Source: Cristatella mucedo
Taxonomy: Eukaryota; Bryozoa; Phylactolaemata; Cristatellidae
Length of the DNA stretch: 64,000 bases
Assembly: GCA_009760855.2 (NCBI GenBank)
Contig: WPIO01000015.1
Location: 2,649,001-2,713,000, forward strand
Direction of reading: 5' to 3'
The notes beneath the pieces are model-generated. The model had not been told where the DNA came from. It saw only the letters and a list, made by a program, of their open reading frames with translations, and searched no databases. Of this stretch, positions 1 to 10,938 are shown one piece after another. The stretch's first letter is position 1. Every line of letters begins with the position of its first letter. A program made the translations under genes and the position numbers.

Positions 1-555
1 CCATTGTCTGTGTCTCTAAAAGCCGAGCGGGCATCGTTACATCACAAACCGCGAGACAGCGGTCCGGCGGCGGCGGCAGACGAAAGCGCGACAGTCGCGC
101 GAGGAGCGACGCGCAGCGCCGAAAGCGTCCGCTCGCGCCAGTCACCACGAATCGCAGTGGCGAGCGACCACGCGCGGCGTTCCCCGCTGCCCAGCACTAA
201 CCCAGCGACGACGGCCGCCGGAGGAAGGAAGTGACGGACGGTACGGCACCTCCTCCCCCCCCCCAAGGCAACCCTGAACGAAGGCGCGCTTGCCTATGAA
301 ACAGCGGCGCTACGCGCGAAAGGAGCTGTGCGAGTCGCTAGATCGGCGTCTTCGACCACTGCGAAGCCTACCTGGTCGATCCCGTGAGCCTATACGGTAG
401 GAACCCTAAGCACAGCGCGCGGACAAACGGAGTAATATGGCGGGGCAGGGCAAGCCGTCGGTCGGGTCAGAGTAGGGGGCGTGAGCTGGTCGTGTGACCC
501 GTCACGAGTACTTACCTCCGTTGTCAGAGAGCTAGGCGGAGTCAGCGTGTTCGCC
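1..555 (+). promoter_or_regulatory. CpG-rich 5' flank of EEF1AKMT2
   Basis: GC- and CpG-dense sequence, strongest over about 1-300, lies directly upstream of the first EEF1AKMT2 codon. This is the usual look of a housekeeping-type animal promoter and 5' UTR. No TATA box is placed with confidence. Short open frames here are compositional and are not called. The promoter role is inferred from composition and position only. Confidence 0.45.
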
Positions 556-605
556 ATGAGTCAGGATGCGGACTTCGAGCCATCAGCTCTGGGCACAAAA
601 TCATA
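556..605 (+). CDS. EEF1AKMT2: EEF1AKMT2 exon 1
   Basis: Sixteen codons plus two bases, from the ATG to the donor gtacgg. It encodes the conserved SALGTK stretch. The split codon TA|C gives the Tyr that sits where relatives have His before WD. Too short to be found by ORF length; identified by family similarity and phase. Confidence 0.85.
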
Positions 606-2331
606 GTACGGTTTCTGCCCCCTTTTGGCGTGTTATAATTTCAGCATTTTGTGTTGCGCAGGTCTGGGGACACGTGCTTGATTAGTCAATCTTGTAATTT
701 GCGCCGTTGCCAGCTACTCCTCCGTTAAGCGCAGACATCTAATCTACCCTCGGGCTCGACGACCCGTCACGCTGTCCACAGTCTGAACAGTAGGCCAGCT
801 TAGTGTTAATTAAGTCGCGAACTTTTTTCAAGCTTAGACTGTTTTGCGAGCGCCGCGCAGCTCGTACGTATGAGGCGGCCAGCTTGTCTCAACCCAAGGT
901 AGCCTTTACGATTAATTGCTCTTTTAAGAACTGGTAAACAGGAACACAAACGTTCGCTCGCTGCAAAGTTCGTCGTGTGACGGAGTTGCACGTGACATTG
1001 CCGCGAGTACGCGTTACGTACGACCTTGCCGCGGCTTCGGCTGACGTCGTCGACCGAGTTCTGCAGAGGGGATCCGTAGGCGAGATCGTTATTTGCTCTC
1101 TTGCCCGTTATTGATTCGCCTCGCCGCTTCGGATCGCCAGCCTAGTCACTCGTATTCCAAAATCGCATCTAACATCCAGCCAGTAAGCGGCTGTACGAGT
1201 GGCCATTCTCATTTTCGGCAGGCCCATGTCGATAGTACCTGTCGGGCAGTGCAGCAGCTGTTTGCTAGCAGAATAGCTACCTTAGATCCGCGCGGCGGCG
1301 TCGCGAGAGTGACAGCGGCATCCGCAAGGTCGTCTATTTGAGAGCTTCTGTTTCAGCGGCCAAGCCTAAGAATCGGCACCGACGTCTTGTTACATAAGTT
1401 TTGCAAGGCTTTTGGGCAGGACTCGTCGTTATGAAATAAGCTCAGCCTTGTGGTGTGGGTAATGGCCTCACGTGGGGCTTTTTTTGTTGAACCGAAGCAC
1501 CTTGCTAATGCCACTGAACTGGAACGCCTGACGTAAGCAGCATCTTTGAAAAGTTACTCTAAGCTGAGATGAGAAACTCAGCAGTAAGTGGCATGCAGGA
1601 GCAGTGCCAGGCCAATAAGTGCTCACACACTTAAAGTCGTGTGTATGACTAATAAGGCTGATCCAACTATTAGACTTAACTAGCCTGAAAGAAGGCCACT
1701 GAACTGTGGGCTTTCCTTCTGCAATCCGGCATTGCTCGAATGGAGTCCGTATCTCTTGCTGAGCTGCCGCCTTATGCAACCGACTTAATCACTAAAAGTG
1801 CCACCAGGCCTGTGCTGATCTTCAGTACATAGGCATGCATAAGTGACTTTGAAGCATAAGTCACCTAGGTATAATTTGCCCTATTGAACAGCACCGTGTG
1901 ATATCTAAAGTGACGACCTAACTACCACTGTCTTCTATAGCTGTCTCACCTGAACAGGTAGGTCAGTTTTGCCTATGCCCAGGCCACGCCATGAAAGTGT
2001 CATTCTGGTCAGACGCATACCGGGCTCAAGCCATTTCTTATCAGGGAGTGTTTGCATTCAGATTATTGTATCGGAGCTGCTCTTGGTCTATTCCTTCCCC
2101 TGGCTTGGACAGTCGTGTGAGTCAGGCTGGGGACAGGGCTTGCATTGCTCTAGTGTGCAGCTAGGAAACTGATGCTGACGACAGTCTTCAGCGCTTGGGT
2201 GGGTTGCAATATGTAATGCTACAGCGGCAGCCAGACAGCAGCAGCACGAAGCAATCCAGGGCTTTGATCTTTGATGGAGGTGGCAGCGAACCAGCATCGC
2301 GAAAAAAGGATCAAAATGGTCAAAATTCGTC

Positions 2332-2370
<39 letters not shown>

Positions 2371-2372
2371 GC

Positions 2373-2439
<67 letters not shown>

Positions 2440-5400
2440 ATACTGTGTGTGTATGTGCTTGACATGTCTGTGGATGATTCTTGGCAGTATTCTGCGCAAT
2501 ATAAAGGGAGTAGTTTGCATTTACAGGGATGCCATCTACCTGCCATTGCCAAATCATGCCTCTGTCAATCGTAGGGGACTTTTTTGTGGGCTGGACCTTG
2601 ACCTAACCCAGGCCGGCTATTATATCTTCATTAGGGCACAAAGGGTATGCCGAGCTTCACAGCAGCCTGCCCCTGCCCTTTGCTTAAGCGTGTGGGTCAT
2701 CTCACCTGCACATTGATGGCACCAGCAGCTGCAAATGGCATCATGCTGTTTCTTTGCAGCTGGGACAGTGCATACGAAGGTGAACTAGCTGCTTTCTCTG
2801 ACCATGGAGAGATTGGAGAAATATGGTGAGCTGTCGTCACGGCCTGGCACGTGTGATCAATTACTCTGCGTAATTTCGTACCTAGTTCAGTTACCAGGTG
2901 CCCATCGGTGGGGGATGCGCCCTGCTGATCAGTGTATGGCCTCTGCAGGCACATGGATCTGTGGATCCGGGATGTGCAAGAAGAGAAGGAGCGTAACCTT
3001 CCTGTATCCCGTTGTGCCATCCCGACACAGACGATTTCGATAGGCACGGGTCGTCGTTACTTATCGAATGATTTTTTGCTCTTTATTTCTGCAGGTTTGG
3101 GCAGCAAAGCGTGACTCGAGTGTCCCGATGGCTAGGTCAGTGCTATGAGGACGAAGCTGAGCGTGCACAGCGATGCATCCTTGACGTCGGTTGTGGGAAT
3201 GGAGCCATGCTAGTTAAACTGGTGAGATTGCTCGCGATGATCAGCCTGGCTGTGTCCTGCCAGGAGCCGTTTGATTGGCGGGAGCGCTTCGTTTGCATCT
3301 GGTCGAAGCTGCCTTGCTAAAATACCTTCGTGCTTTGACATGTATGGGCCCAGAGCCCTCCTTGACGGCAGCCTCATTTGTCAGCAGCCAACCCTTTCGT
3401 CAGTGCCTATTGCTGAGAAGTGGCATAGCCCTCAAGAAGTGTCGCGTAGCTCTACAAAATTATGGTGTGTTTGGGATAGTTACCATTCGAATGCACAGTG
3501 TGGCAGTCTCGGGTTTGGTTGTAGTCAACGGTTTCCTAGGCAACTCTCACTCAGGCGATGAGCTGGCAGCGGCTGGGCATACAGGGGAGTCATCCCTCTC
3601 GTGTGTAGTGCTTTTAGTATGTAGTGTATTGCTTTTAGTATGTAGTGCTTTATCAAGTGAATTATTATTATTATTATCAGTCCTTGAATGTGAACAGTGA
3701 GGATGTTTGTAAGTCCTACCCGCTCTGCATTCACTGCATTTAGCAGTACTCGTTTGCAATACTTTTTCATTGCCTGTTTTTAGAAGCTTCTTCAGGGGTT
3801 GGAGCACTAGTAGGGATGTGGCCGGTTATTAATGCCAGGCCCAGCAACCTGCTGCTTTCCACCTTGCTTTAGGCCAAGCTTGGCTTCTGCAACTTGATTG
3901 GAGTCGATTACTCTGCCAACGCAGTTGATCTGGCACGACAGGTAGCCATTGCCGAGGAAGTTCGAGTACAGTATGAGGTACGTTTGTTGCACGCCTCCTA
4001 GTTATTGCTGGGATAGTCGCTCGCGTCGTTTCCGAGTTGCATGCGTCACTCGGTGCATTATTCGTGCCAGCCGCTCGCATGCTGTTGACGAGATTTCAGG
4101 CCGTTGTTTGCCTGTCAGCCCTTTCCCTCACCCCTAGTGCAGCCAGCCAGCCAGCTCCCCACCATGGTCAGCACCACCGTGGTCGGCACCCGGCCAAGTG
4201 CTTAAAAAACAATGCAGGTTCTAGCTGAGGCATAACACTATGGAGAACTGTCGGGGTGATGTCGCATGTATGTATATCACACAAAGTATTTGGCTGGTTG
4301 CTGAGCAAGGTGCTCTTGTCTCGAGCAGAATAACGCCCGGTTTGATGGCTCTGTGGGGCTATAGATGGAGTGCACCTTCTTACGTTATGCAAGCAGTATA
4401 GTACGCTACTCAAAAAAGTATTGTTCCATCACCGCTACAAATTCACGAATTGTTCAAATGGAGCCAGAGATCCTAGCCCAGCCCCCCATCCACTAAACCT
4501 CGACTTGAGAAGTAAAAGTGGAATACCTGTCACCCGTAGTTGGTGCATTGTAATAATAACAATAATTATTATTACTATTATAATTATAAATTTGTTATAG
4601 CACTCTCAGAGAACTCGATCGTTTTCTGGGTACTTTACATTTGCTACAAAGGAAGTACGATCGAATGGTTAGTATTAGCATGCTCAATGACAACGAGCAT
4701 ATCATGGTTAGAGGTGACATGCACAGTGTCAGCATGCAAGATTGGTTAGTGGCAGCATGCACAGTATCAGCACGCATAAACACATAAAAGACGAATCACA
4801 TGGACCCACTAAATGCTCTCATAAATAGATGTGTTTTTAGTTTCTTTTTAAATGTTATCAAGTCAGTAGATGTCGTGACGTCGGAAGTGAGTTCCAGGCT
4901 TTGGGAGCATACGAACTAAAGGCACGGTCTCCAAAGGATTTGGGATTCGTATGAGGTGTGGATAAACAGTAAGATTCCGAAAAGCAGGTGGTACGATGCT
5001 CAGCCAGGTGGGGCAGTAGATCTGATGGGTAGGCTGGAGCCAAAGAATGAAGGGACCTCAAAGTTAGTGACTAAACCTTGAAGTTTACGTGTTGCTTGAC
5101 TTGGAGCCAGTGCAGGTCAGCAAGAAGTGATGTGATGTGGCAGCTGCGACGCTCACGACAAACAAGCCTGGTGCAGAGTTTTGCAGTAACTGTAAGTGCG
5201 TGAGTGCACAGGCTGGTAGACCAGCAAGCAATGCCTCACACATATACCTTGGACCTACCAAGGTTCAATAAGTTGGGATACAAGTCACATATACTGCAGA
5301 GATCGGTAAAAAAAAATTGTAGCTGTGTTACTCCCAGTTCAGATTCGGGTTAGACATAGTTTGCATAATCACTTTTCTTTTATTTGAAAGTCGTCAGAAC

Positions 5401-6119
5401 TTTCGATACCATTTCTAATATGTTTGTCGTTTGAAAGGTAGCCTAAAATTTATTCGATTGTTGGACCATTTTTTTTCATATTTGCTTTACATTCCTTCAT
5501 AAGCAATGTTACTCACTGCTGCATGCATGTGTCTCGTAGAAAGCATTCATTTTTCTTCCACTTCAGAATTTAAGGAATTGTGTACGATCTACAACACTGG
5601 CATGCTTTGCCAAAGTTTCTACCTCTGTACTATATATATATATAGGCCTTGAAAGTATGAAAGTTCTAGAATCATTGAATGAATATTCAAGCATTTCTGT
5701 GTGAACAAGAAACGTTGGTCTGCTTGGAAAGGAGTCGTGAAGTGCATGTGAAAGGGATCTCTTATATATTGCCCTGGTGATTGCAGGTGGGTGACATATT
5801 AGATCTCTCATCTTCACCCATATTTGAGCGTTCATACGATGTCGTATTGGATAAAGGTACCTACGATGCCATCAGCCTTCATCCGGACATGTCGGCAGCA
5901 ATGCGAGAACAGTATGTCTCTGTGGTCGGACATCTGCTGAAGAGCATGGGAATACTGATAATTACTTCGTGTAACTGGACTCGTGCTGAACTTGAAGCCG
6001 ATTTCACACGCTCTGGTCACATGAAAGTCACTGAAGAGCTGCCAGTGAAGCAGCTCACTTTCGGTGGCACAGCCGGACAGACCGTCACGTGTTTAGTCAT
6101 GCAGAAATGTGTGACCTGA
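556..6119 (+). CDS. EEF1AKMT2: EEF1AKMT2 (METTL10), eEF1A lysine methyltransferase 2
   Basis: Five exons, 556-605, 2760-2825, 3095-3221, 3873-3977 and 5787-6119, join with consistent phases (2, 2, 0, 0) into 226 codons plus TGA. The family transfers methyl groups from S-adenosylmethionine to a lysine of elongation factor eEF1A in the cytoplasm. Visible: the N-terminal SALGTK segment followed by WDSAYEGEL (family: SALGTREHWD); a W at 39 closing the GEIGEIW motif; SAM-binding motif I DVGCGNG at 69-75; an acidic strand-2 end, GVDYS, at 91-95; LDKGTYDAI at 137-145; and TSCNWT in the C-terminal part. The start ATG has a GCC just before it and gives a near-family-length protein. Intron 4 carries an antisense LINE fragment. 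No gene on this strand follows within the next several kb. The family call is firm; substrate specificity is inferred. Confidence 0.93.
2332..2457. repeat. (GT)n microsatellite
   Basis: About 125 bp of GT dinucleotides broken by two GCATACT-type interruptions, inside EEF1AKMT2 intron 1. Confidence 0.95.
2760..2825 (+). CDS. EEF1AKMT2: EEF1AKMT2 exon 2
   Basis: Acceptor tttctttgcag, donor gtgagc. Encodes residues 18-38 and most of W39 (WDSAYEGEL to GEIGEIW), the N-terminal segment typical of this methyltransferase family. Confidence 0.92.
3095..3221 (+). CDS. EEF1AKMT2: EEF1AKMT2 exon 3 (SAM motif I)
   Basis: Acceptor tatttctgcag, donor gtgaga. Encodes residues 39-81, including the glycine-rich SAM-binding loop DVGCGNG. 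Confidence 0.93.
3609..3680 (+). repeat. Short tandem repeat and LINE/SINE-type tail remnant
   Basis: A TGCTTTTAGTATGTAG unit occurs twice in tandem and runs into GCTTTATCAAGTGAATTATTATT, which matches the end of the local LINE tail. It is a decayed 3' remnant inside EEF1AKMT2 intron 3. Confidence 0.55.
3873..3977 (+). CDS. EEF1AKMT2: EEF1AKMT2 exon 4
   Basis: Acceptor ccttgctttag, donor gtacgt, 35 whole codons (82-116). Contains GVDYSANAV, the second strand of the methyltransferase fold with its acidic residue. Confidence 0.93.
4551..5235 (-). mobile_element. CR1/L2-type LINE, 5'-truncated
   Basis: The left edge is the reverse complement of the LINE 3' tail (ATT)n plus the GCGCC/AGAGA hairpin. 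Minus-strand peptides around 4858-5061 match the C-terminal end of the local LINE protein (LHSLAPAY, KSFGDRAFS, APKAWNSLP). Frames are broken, so it is dead. It lies antisense in EEF1AKMT2 intron 4. Confidence 0.85.
5787..6119 (+). CDS. EEF1AKMT2: EEF1AKMT2 exon 5 (3' exon)
   Basis: Acceptor ggtgattgcag; 110 codons plus TGA. Carries VGDILDL, LDKGTYDAI, TSCNWT and the C-terminal FGGTAGQTVTCLV strand region, all in family order. Confidence 0.95.
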   Translation: MGDILDLSSSPIFERSYDVVLDKGTYDAISLHPDMSAAMREQYVSVVGHLLKSMGILIITSCNWTRAELEADFTRSGHMKVTEELPVKQLTFGGTAGQTVTCLVMQKCVT

Positions 6120-7297
6120 ATTCTTGGCTTAGAATTTCTAACCTCTTAGTCGGCTGGGTTCATTTTGGCCGCATATGCCTAGTAGCAGTCTGCTCAATAT
6201 CTGTGGATAACGATGAGCACTAGTTAGGAAATTGGCAGGATACAAAAGAATATTTCTATAGATTTCGATGGGAATATTTCTTTCCACCTTGATGGAACTT
6301 CTATTGAGTGTTCGAGGTAGCTGATCTCTTATATGTTTGGCAATATGCGTTTTTCTCTTTGCATGACATGATGGTTGTGATGTGGCAGTGATGGTTCTTT
6401 CTGCATACCATATCAGAGCCAGTGCAGACTCTGATTCCTCATGCACTTGACCCCAGCCGGCAATGTAAGCAGTTGCATGCTGAGGGACTCGATCCGACGA
6501 CCTGAAGTTCATGATGGGCAAGCACTTTACCCCTAGTCTGAGACTCGGGGTGGTAATCACGAGCACGGTGTCATCATGTGTAGGCATGAGCGTAAGCACA
6601 CCAAGGACAACTGACATGGACAGTGCAAATGCTGTGAGCAGGTTTTTGGAAAACCACAAGTGAGGATGTTCGGGGTTTCTCAATTGCTCCAAGTGACGAA
6701 TTGGCGTTCAGGCCATCAGGTTATGCATGTAGGTAGTGTCAGTCGACTATTAAAAAATTCTGGAAGCATCTGGATTTCGATGCTGGGACCTGGGGCTCAT
6801 ATTCTTTATTAAAAAAAGGCGACTGCATGTCCAGCTATTTAGCCCTTCTAACACCTATAAACTATTTGTTCAGTGAGCCCAGGCGTCAGGATTCTGGTCC
6901 TAGTTCGCCACTTTTGGCTAGTTGGTTCACTGTCTATCGAAATGGCGAAAAGGCTGAGAGGATGACGAGTTCGTAAGGGGCCTAGATATGTGTTCTTTTC
7001 AGCATGTGAGCATCTCCTTGAAGGCCTCGGCCACTAGGGAGCATTACAAGACGGTTGCTTTTAACATGAAACTCAGCTGCTTTTAATACGAAACGTGGGC
7101 TGATTGTGACCGTTTATGTCGCTTGTCAGCATCCATTGTCAGTATCCATTTGAATTGTTAGATTTCAGATATCACAGTTTGTGTGTGGCCGGCGGTGTCG
7201 AAATCTGAGGGCGTGACTATCTAAGTGATGCCATTGTCCTTGTTTCTGTTGTGCTCCGAGACGTGTGCACATCACGTATTTGTTAAGGTTAAATCGA
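6120..7297. other. EEF1AKMT2 3' flank
   Basis: No canonical AATAAA was found soon after the EEF1AKMT2 stop. ATTAAA variants occur at 6749-6754 and 6808-6813. A minus-strand open frame from ATG 6617 to 6138 (159 codons) shows no recognised domain and is treated as unproven. Confidence 0.4.
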
Positions 7298-8263
7298 TAA
7301 TTATTATTGTACATTTGTGTAGCACCCTCAGACAACTTAATCTCTTTCTGGGCACTTTACATATGCTGTGAAGGGAAGTGCTAACATGCACATCAAACAT
7401 TCATTACACGGTTAGAGGTGTCATTCACAATGTCGACGTATAAATATTGTTAGTAGTAGTATGCACAGTGTCAGCACACGTAAGCACGAAACAGGCAAAG
7501 GACACAGCAAATGTGCGCCTTTTTTGTTTGGTCAAGTCGAGGGATGTCGTGCCGTCAGCTGGGTTTGAATTCCAGGCTTCGAGAACGTGAACTAAAGGCG
7601 CGGTCTCCGGTGGATTTGAGATTCGTGCGAGATAAAGCTAAACGATCTGAGTCAGAAAAGCTGTTGCTATGATGCCGAGCCTGGTGGGGGAGTAGTTCTA
7701 ATAGGTAGGCTGGAGCCAAATAAGGAAGGGACCTAAAAGTGAGTGACACAACTTTGAAGTCGATACTCTTGCTTGATTGGCAGCCAGCGAAGTTCGGGGA
7801 GAAGGGGTGTGAGGTGGCAACTGCTAAGTTCACTACAGACAAGCCTGGCTGAGTTTGGCATCAGTGGTAAGCGCCTGATTGCACACACCGGTAGACCAGC
7901 AAGCAGTGAGTTACAGAAGTCGAGACGGGATCTCACAAACATATGGACCAATTTACATGTAGTATCCCTGTCTAAGAAAGCCTGAATTTTAGCTATGTTA
8001 TCTGGCTGAAAGTAGGCAGACTTGAATGTGGGGCTGATGTGGTCGTCTAATGAAAGGTCACTTTGGAACATGACTCCCAGATTTTGTGCAGATTCAACAG
8101 GAGATGCTGGCAGAGCCGACTGTGAGCGTTAGATTTTCCTGTTTATGAATCACACTTGGTTTGCCAACAATGAGTAAGTTGCTTTTATCGTCATTCAATG
8201 TGAGTACGTTTTGCTGCCGTCCATGTGGGGATGTCGGCAATACATGCAGCTAAGTCTGTGCAC
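7298..8263 (-). mobile_element. CR1/L2-type LINE, 5'-truncated
   Basis: Reverse-complement LINE 3' tail at the left. Minus-strand peptides FQSDLSLDDH, RSRLDFCNSLLAGLP and YLAPAYLLELLPHQA lie in the order expected for the region C-terminal to the reverse transcriptase. Frameshifts make it inactive. Confidence 0.87.
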
Positions 8264-8271
8264 TGTCACTA

Positions 8272-8410
8272 GGCCGAGCAATTTGGCCCAGTAGTTAAGT
8301 TGCTCACCCTGACCGAGGTCGTGGGCTCGAGCCCCCGTAGCATATGTGAAGCGCCTGAATAAAAGATTTAAGTTCTCTTAGGGCGCTATACAAGTGAATT
8401 ATATTATATA
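8272..8410 (+). mobile_element. tRNA-derived SINE, family A
   Basis: Head has an A-box-like TTTGGCCCAGTAGTTAAGTTG and a B-box-like GGTCGTGGGCTCGAGCCC. The tail AAGCGCCTGAATAAAAG ... AGTTCTCTTAGGGCGCTATACAA copies the LINE 3' hairpin and ends in AT-rich sequence. This is the only plus-oriented family A copy in the window. Confidence 0.85.
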
Positions 8411-9265
8411 TATTTTTTATGCTGCTATGGTTAGTAGATGAGGGCTATCGTTCGCCCAGCCCGTTGCCCAGAATTTTTCTGGGACATATTAAACCTTGAC
8501 CTTAAGTGGGCGTGATAGAAAACCACCAAAGCTGTGACGTCACACAGTGAGATTTTCCTAGTCACGATGGTTTAGCAAGCATTGGAGAGGCTATCTTCCA
8601 AAAATGACCAATTTAATTGCGAAACTAAGTAGTTTCGTGCCAGCTGAACGCAGCTTTCCCATTTAAACTGTGCTATGATGGAGATAATAATTACTTTTGT
8701 CTGGCAGTGGCCACAGCTCATTTCTTTGATAACTATTGGCCGTCTATCAAAACTACTGTTGGGAATACTAAACTTGCGTGATTTGTATGTAGTTTTTTGC
8801 TAAGGTATCAGAAGTCTAGACGCACTCTGGTAGCATGCTAGAGTAACGCAGAGCGCCAGAGCTGAATGTTATAACTTAGTATGTCGACAGTTTCGCTTGC
8901 CGGAGAGCTCGAGGAAGGGCTTAGTTCTCAGCCAGAGAGAGACCCGGTCACTGCCAGAGCTCTCAACGAAAGCCTTCCGGAACGTCCTGCGAATTCCCAT
9001 CGATCAACCAGCCTTCCAATCGTAAATTCGAAGGAGTGTGCCTCGGCTACGTAAGGGCGATATTTGTGCAACCGAACTGACGCAGGCCGCTAGGGTCGCT
9101 GTGGCAGCTTATGCTCACACTGTGGCTTCGCAGCGATTTTGGGTTAAGACAAGTGCTGCTTCTGCTTCTTCCTGCTTGGAATCGGCCTGTGCCTGCACAC
9201 GGCATATCTAATTAAGCAATACTAACCTGTCACTGTAATGCTTCAGGTTGTCTTCTGAATGTAGG

Positions 9266-9412
9266 GCAGATATCTAACCTGTAGCTTCCTGCAGATATCT
9301 AGGCAGGTATCTGCAGGATATCTATGCAGATACCTGGTGTATTTAACCTGCAGATACCTGCCTTCCATTTCCTGCAGATATCTTAGATACCTGCAGATAT
9401 CTAACCTGCTTC
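9266..9412. repeat. Clustered GCAGATATCT / CAGGTATCTGC repeat
   Basis: The words GCAGATATCT, AGATACCTGC and GCAGGTATCTGC recur on both strands through about 145 bp, so the segment is both tandem-like and self-complementary. No coding potential. Function unknown. Confidence 0.75.
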
Positions 9413-9462
9413 TTTTCATCGAGTATGAGGCACCAAGCATTTGCTAATGCTTTATATGCAGC

Positions 9463-9540
9463 ATCTGCAATCTGCCTAGAAAGAGATTTAGTTCTCTGAG
9501 GGTGCTGTACAAATGTATTATTATTATTATTATTATTATA
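9463..9540 (+). mobile_element. LINE/SINE 3' tail fragment
   Basis: GCCTAGAAAGAGATTTAGTTCTCTGAGGGTGCTGTACAA followed by an (ATT)n run, with no recognisable body upstream: a severely truncated insertion. Confidence 0.8.
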
Positions 9541-9653
9541 AAGAACTCAGCTTACCGTGTGCCTAGCTCTGGGGAGCCTTAGAGCATGACACTCAAGGGC
9601 GAGGTCAGCGAAGCAGACCCTCACAAGCAGATCGTGAACGAAGCTGCCAGTAC

Positions 9654-9708
9654 TAGAGTAGCAGTAGCAGTAGTAGTTGCAGTAGTAGTAGTAGCAGCAG
9701 CAGTAGCG
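9654..9708. repeat. (AGT/AGC)n trinucleotide repeat
   Basis: Interrupted AGT and AGC triplets over about 55 bp. Confidence 0.85.
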
Positions 9709-10172
9709 CTTGCGATCAGTGAGCACAGCCACATCTAACCAGAGCCGATCGAAGAAGCCCTAGGCGTTCACAGGGGTTGTCCAGTCTGCCACCGAACCGA
9801 GGGGGCAGCGCCTCAGCCGCCTGCAGCCGGGGGAACAGGGCCGCACAGGCCATCATTATGTGCCAGAGGTCACAGAAGGACCGAGGGCACGTGACCTAGC
9901 GCCTCCGTCGCCGGCCGACGTTTATCTGAGAGTTGGCTTGCCGGTGTGCCATAAAAAGCACAGGCTAGCTGTGCCATTTACCTACTGCGTCGCAACCGGG
10001 TCGTGCGTGCGGTTGCATGAGCTCGGCGGTTGTCAGCTGCGGATTGCTGTCACGACCCGTTCTGCGTCGAATTAAGGTCAGCGCAAGAAGTGAAAACAAC
10101 CTGCTCTCGAGGCAGGGGCGCGGCAGCGTCGAGCTGCGTGTAGCTCGATCGCGCTAGATGAGCGCGATCTCG

Positions 10173-10233
10173 TTAACATTCGTAAGACACCTCGAAGCCG
10201 TCCTTGTATTCGGACCAACGACCATTCTCGCGC
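10173..10233 (-). CDS. EF-hand gene exon 3
   Basis: Acceptor taagcgcag keeps the frame with exon 2 and leads to 20 codons plus TAA. The 84-bp intron 2 is short, and a nearby acceptor (aactgcag) would break the frame. Last-exon assignment is moderately sure. Confidence 0.6.
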
Positions 10234-10938
10234 CTGCGCTTAGCAGCCTGCAGTTACGTGCAGGCTAGCGTCTGCTCGCTCAGCGGAATAAGAGACTTAA
10301 AGCGGTAGCGAGGTCACCGCCGTTGGCGCGTCCACGGCGCTCGGGTGAATTCGTCTCTAGTAATGAAACCGTCGTCTAAAAGAAAAGATCTATTGGCAGT
10401 TCCCGCTCCGCGACGGCGCTTCTACTGACCGCGGACAAAAGCGGCCACCTGTCGGAGTTGTTTTGCGGCCAGCTCGCCCGCCGCTGCGAAGTCGTCGCGC
10501 GCCGCAGAGCTCGCGTGACTTACGGTCGCCGTCGAGCGACGCGTGAACGGCCGCGGCGTTGGTAGCCGCCCCGCTGGCTTCTACGAGCTCGTGCTCGCTG
10601 ACCTTGCCGTCGCCGTCGCGGTCGAACGCATCGAAGTCGGCGCTCACGTCCATCTTGGCGAAGTCCACCGCGACGGCGCTCGCCACCTGCGGTATGTCGA
10701 TCTGGTAGACCACGTCGGGCGTGTAGAGCAGAGCCGTATCGGCGCTGTACACCTGTATCGAGCCGTCGGGAAACAAGGCCTGCAGCTGACCTTCGTCGTT
10801 AGTCAGTACCAAGCGATCCGGCTCCGCGAGTGCGGCGCCGCCGCGGCTCGAGCGCGGAGCGGCGGCTGCTCGCGCTCCGGCGGCGAGGCAGGCCAGCACG
10901 GCCGCGAAGCGGCACGGCGATGCGCGGCAGGAGAGCAT
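10173..10938 (-). CDS. Secreted two-EF-hand calcium-binding protein
   Basis: Three exons, 10938-10524, 10375-10318 and 10233-10173, give 177 codons plus TAA. Starting at ATG 10938, residues 1-27 form a signal peptide: a short basic start, FAAVLACLAA core and an Ala-rich end. Residues 41-95 have no domain I recognise. EF-hand 1 has a canonical loop DRDGDGKVSEHE at 106-117. EF-hand 2, at 136-147, is DGDHDGFITRDE and is split by intron 1 after its first three residues; splicing restores every calcium ligand, which strongly supports the intron. The loops start 30 residues apart, somewhat closer than usual for a pair. The last exon ends in a short acidic/aromatic tail (SEYKDGFEVSYEC). Exon 2's donor gtgacc is weak and an alternative (gtggac, seven codons earlier, same phase) exists. 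The family beyond EF-hand is not recognised. Confidence 0.75.
10318..10375 (-). CDS. EF-hand gene exon 2
   Basis: Acceptor cttttcttttag; its first bases complete the second EF-hand loop (H-D-G-F-I-T-R-D-E-F). The upstream intron is 148 bp. Confidence 0.72.
10524..10938 (-). CDS. EF-hand gene exon 1
   Basis: Signal peptide, N-terminal region and first EF-hand; ends after GACGGCGACC at the strong donor gtaagt, phase 1. The frame is open upstream of ATG 10938, but the hydrophobic leader follows this ATG directly, so it is the preferred start. Confidence 0.78.
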
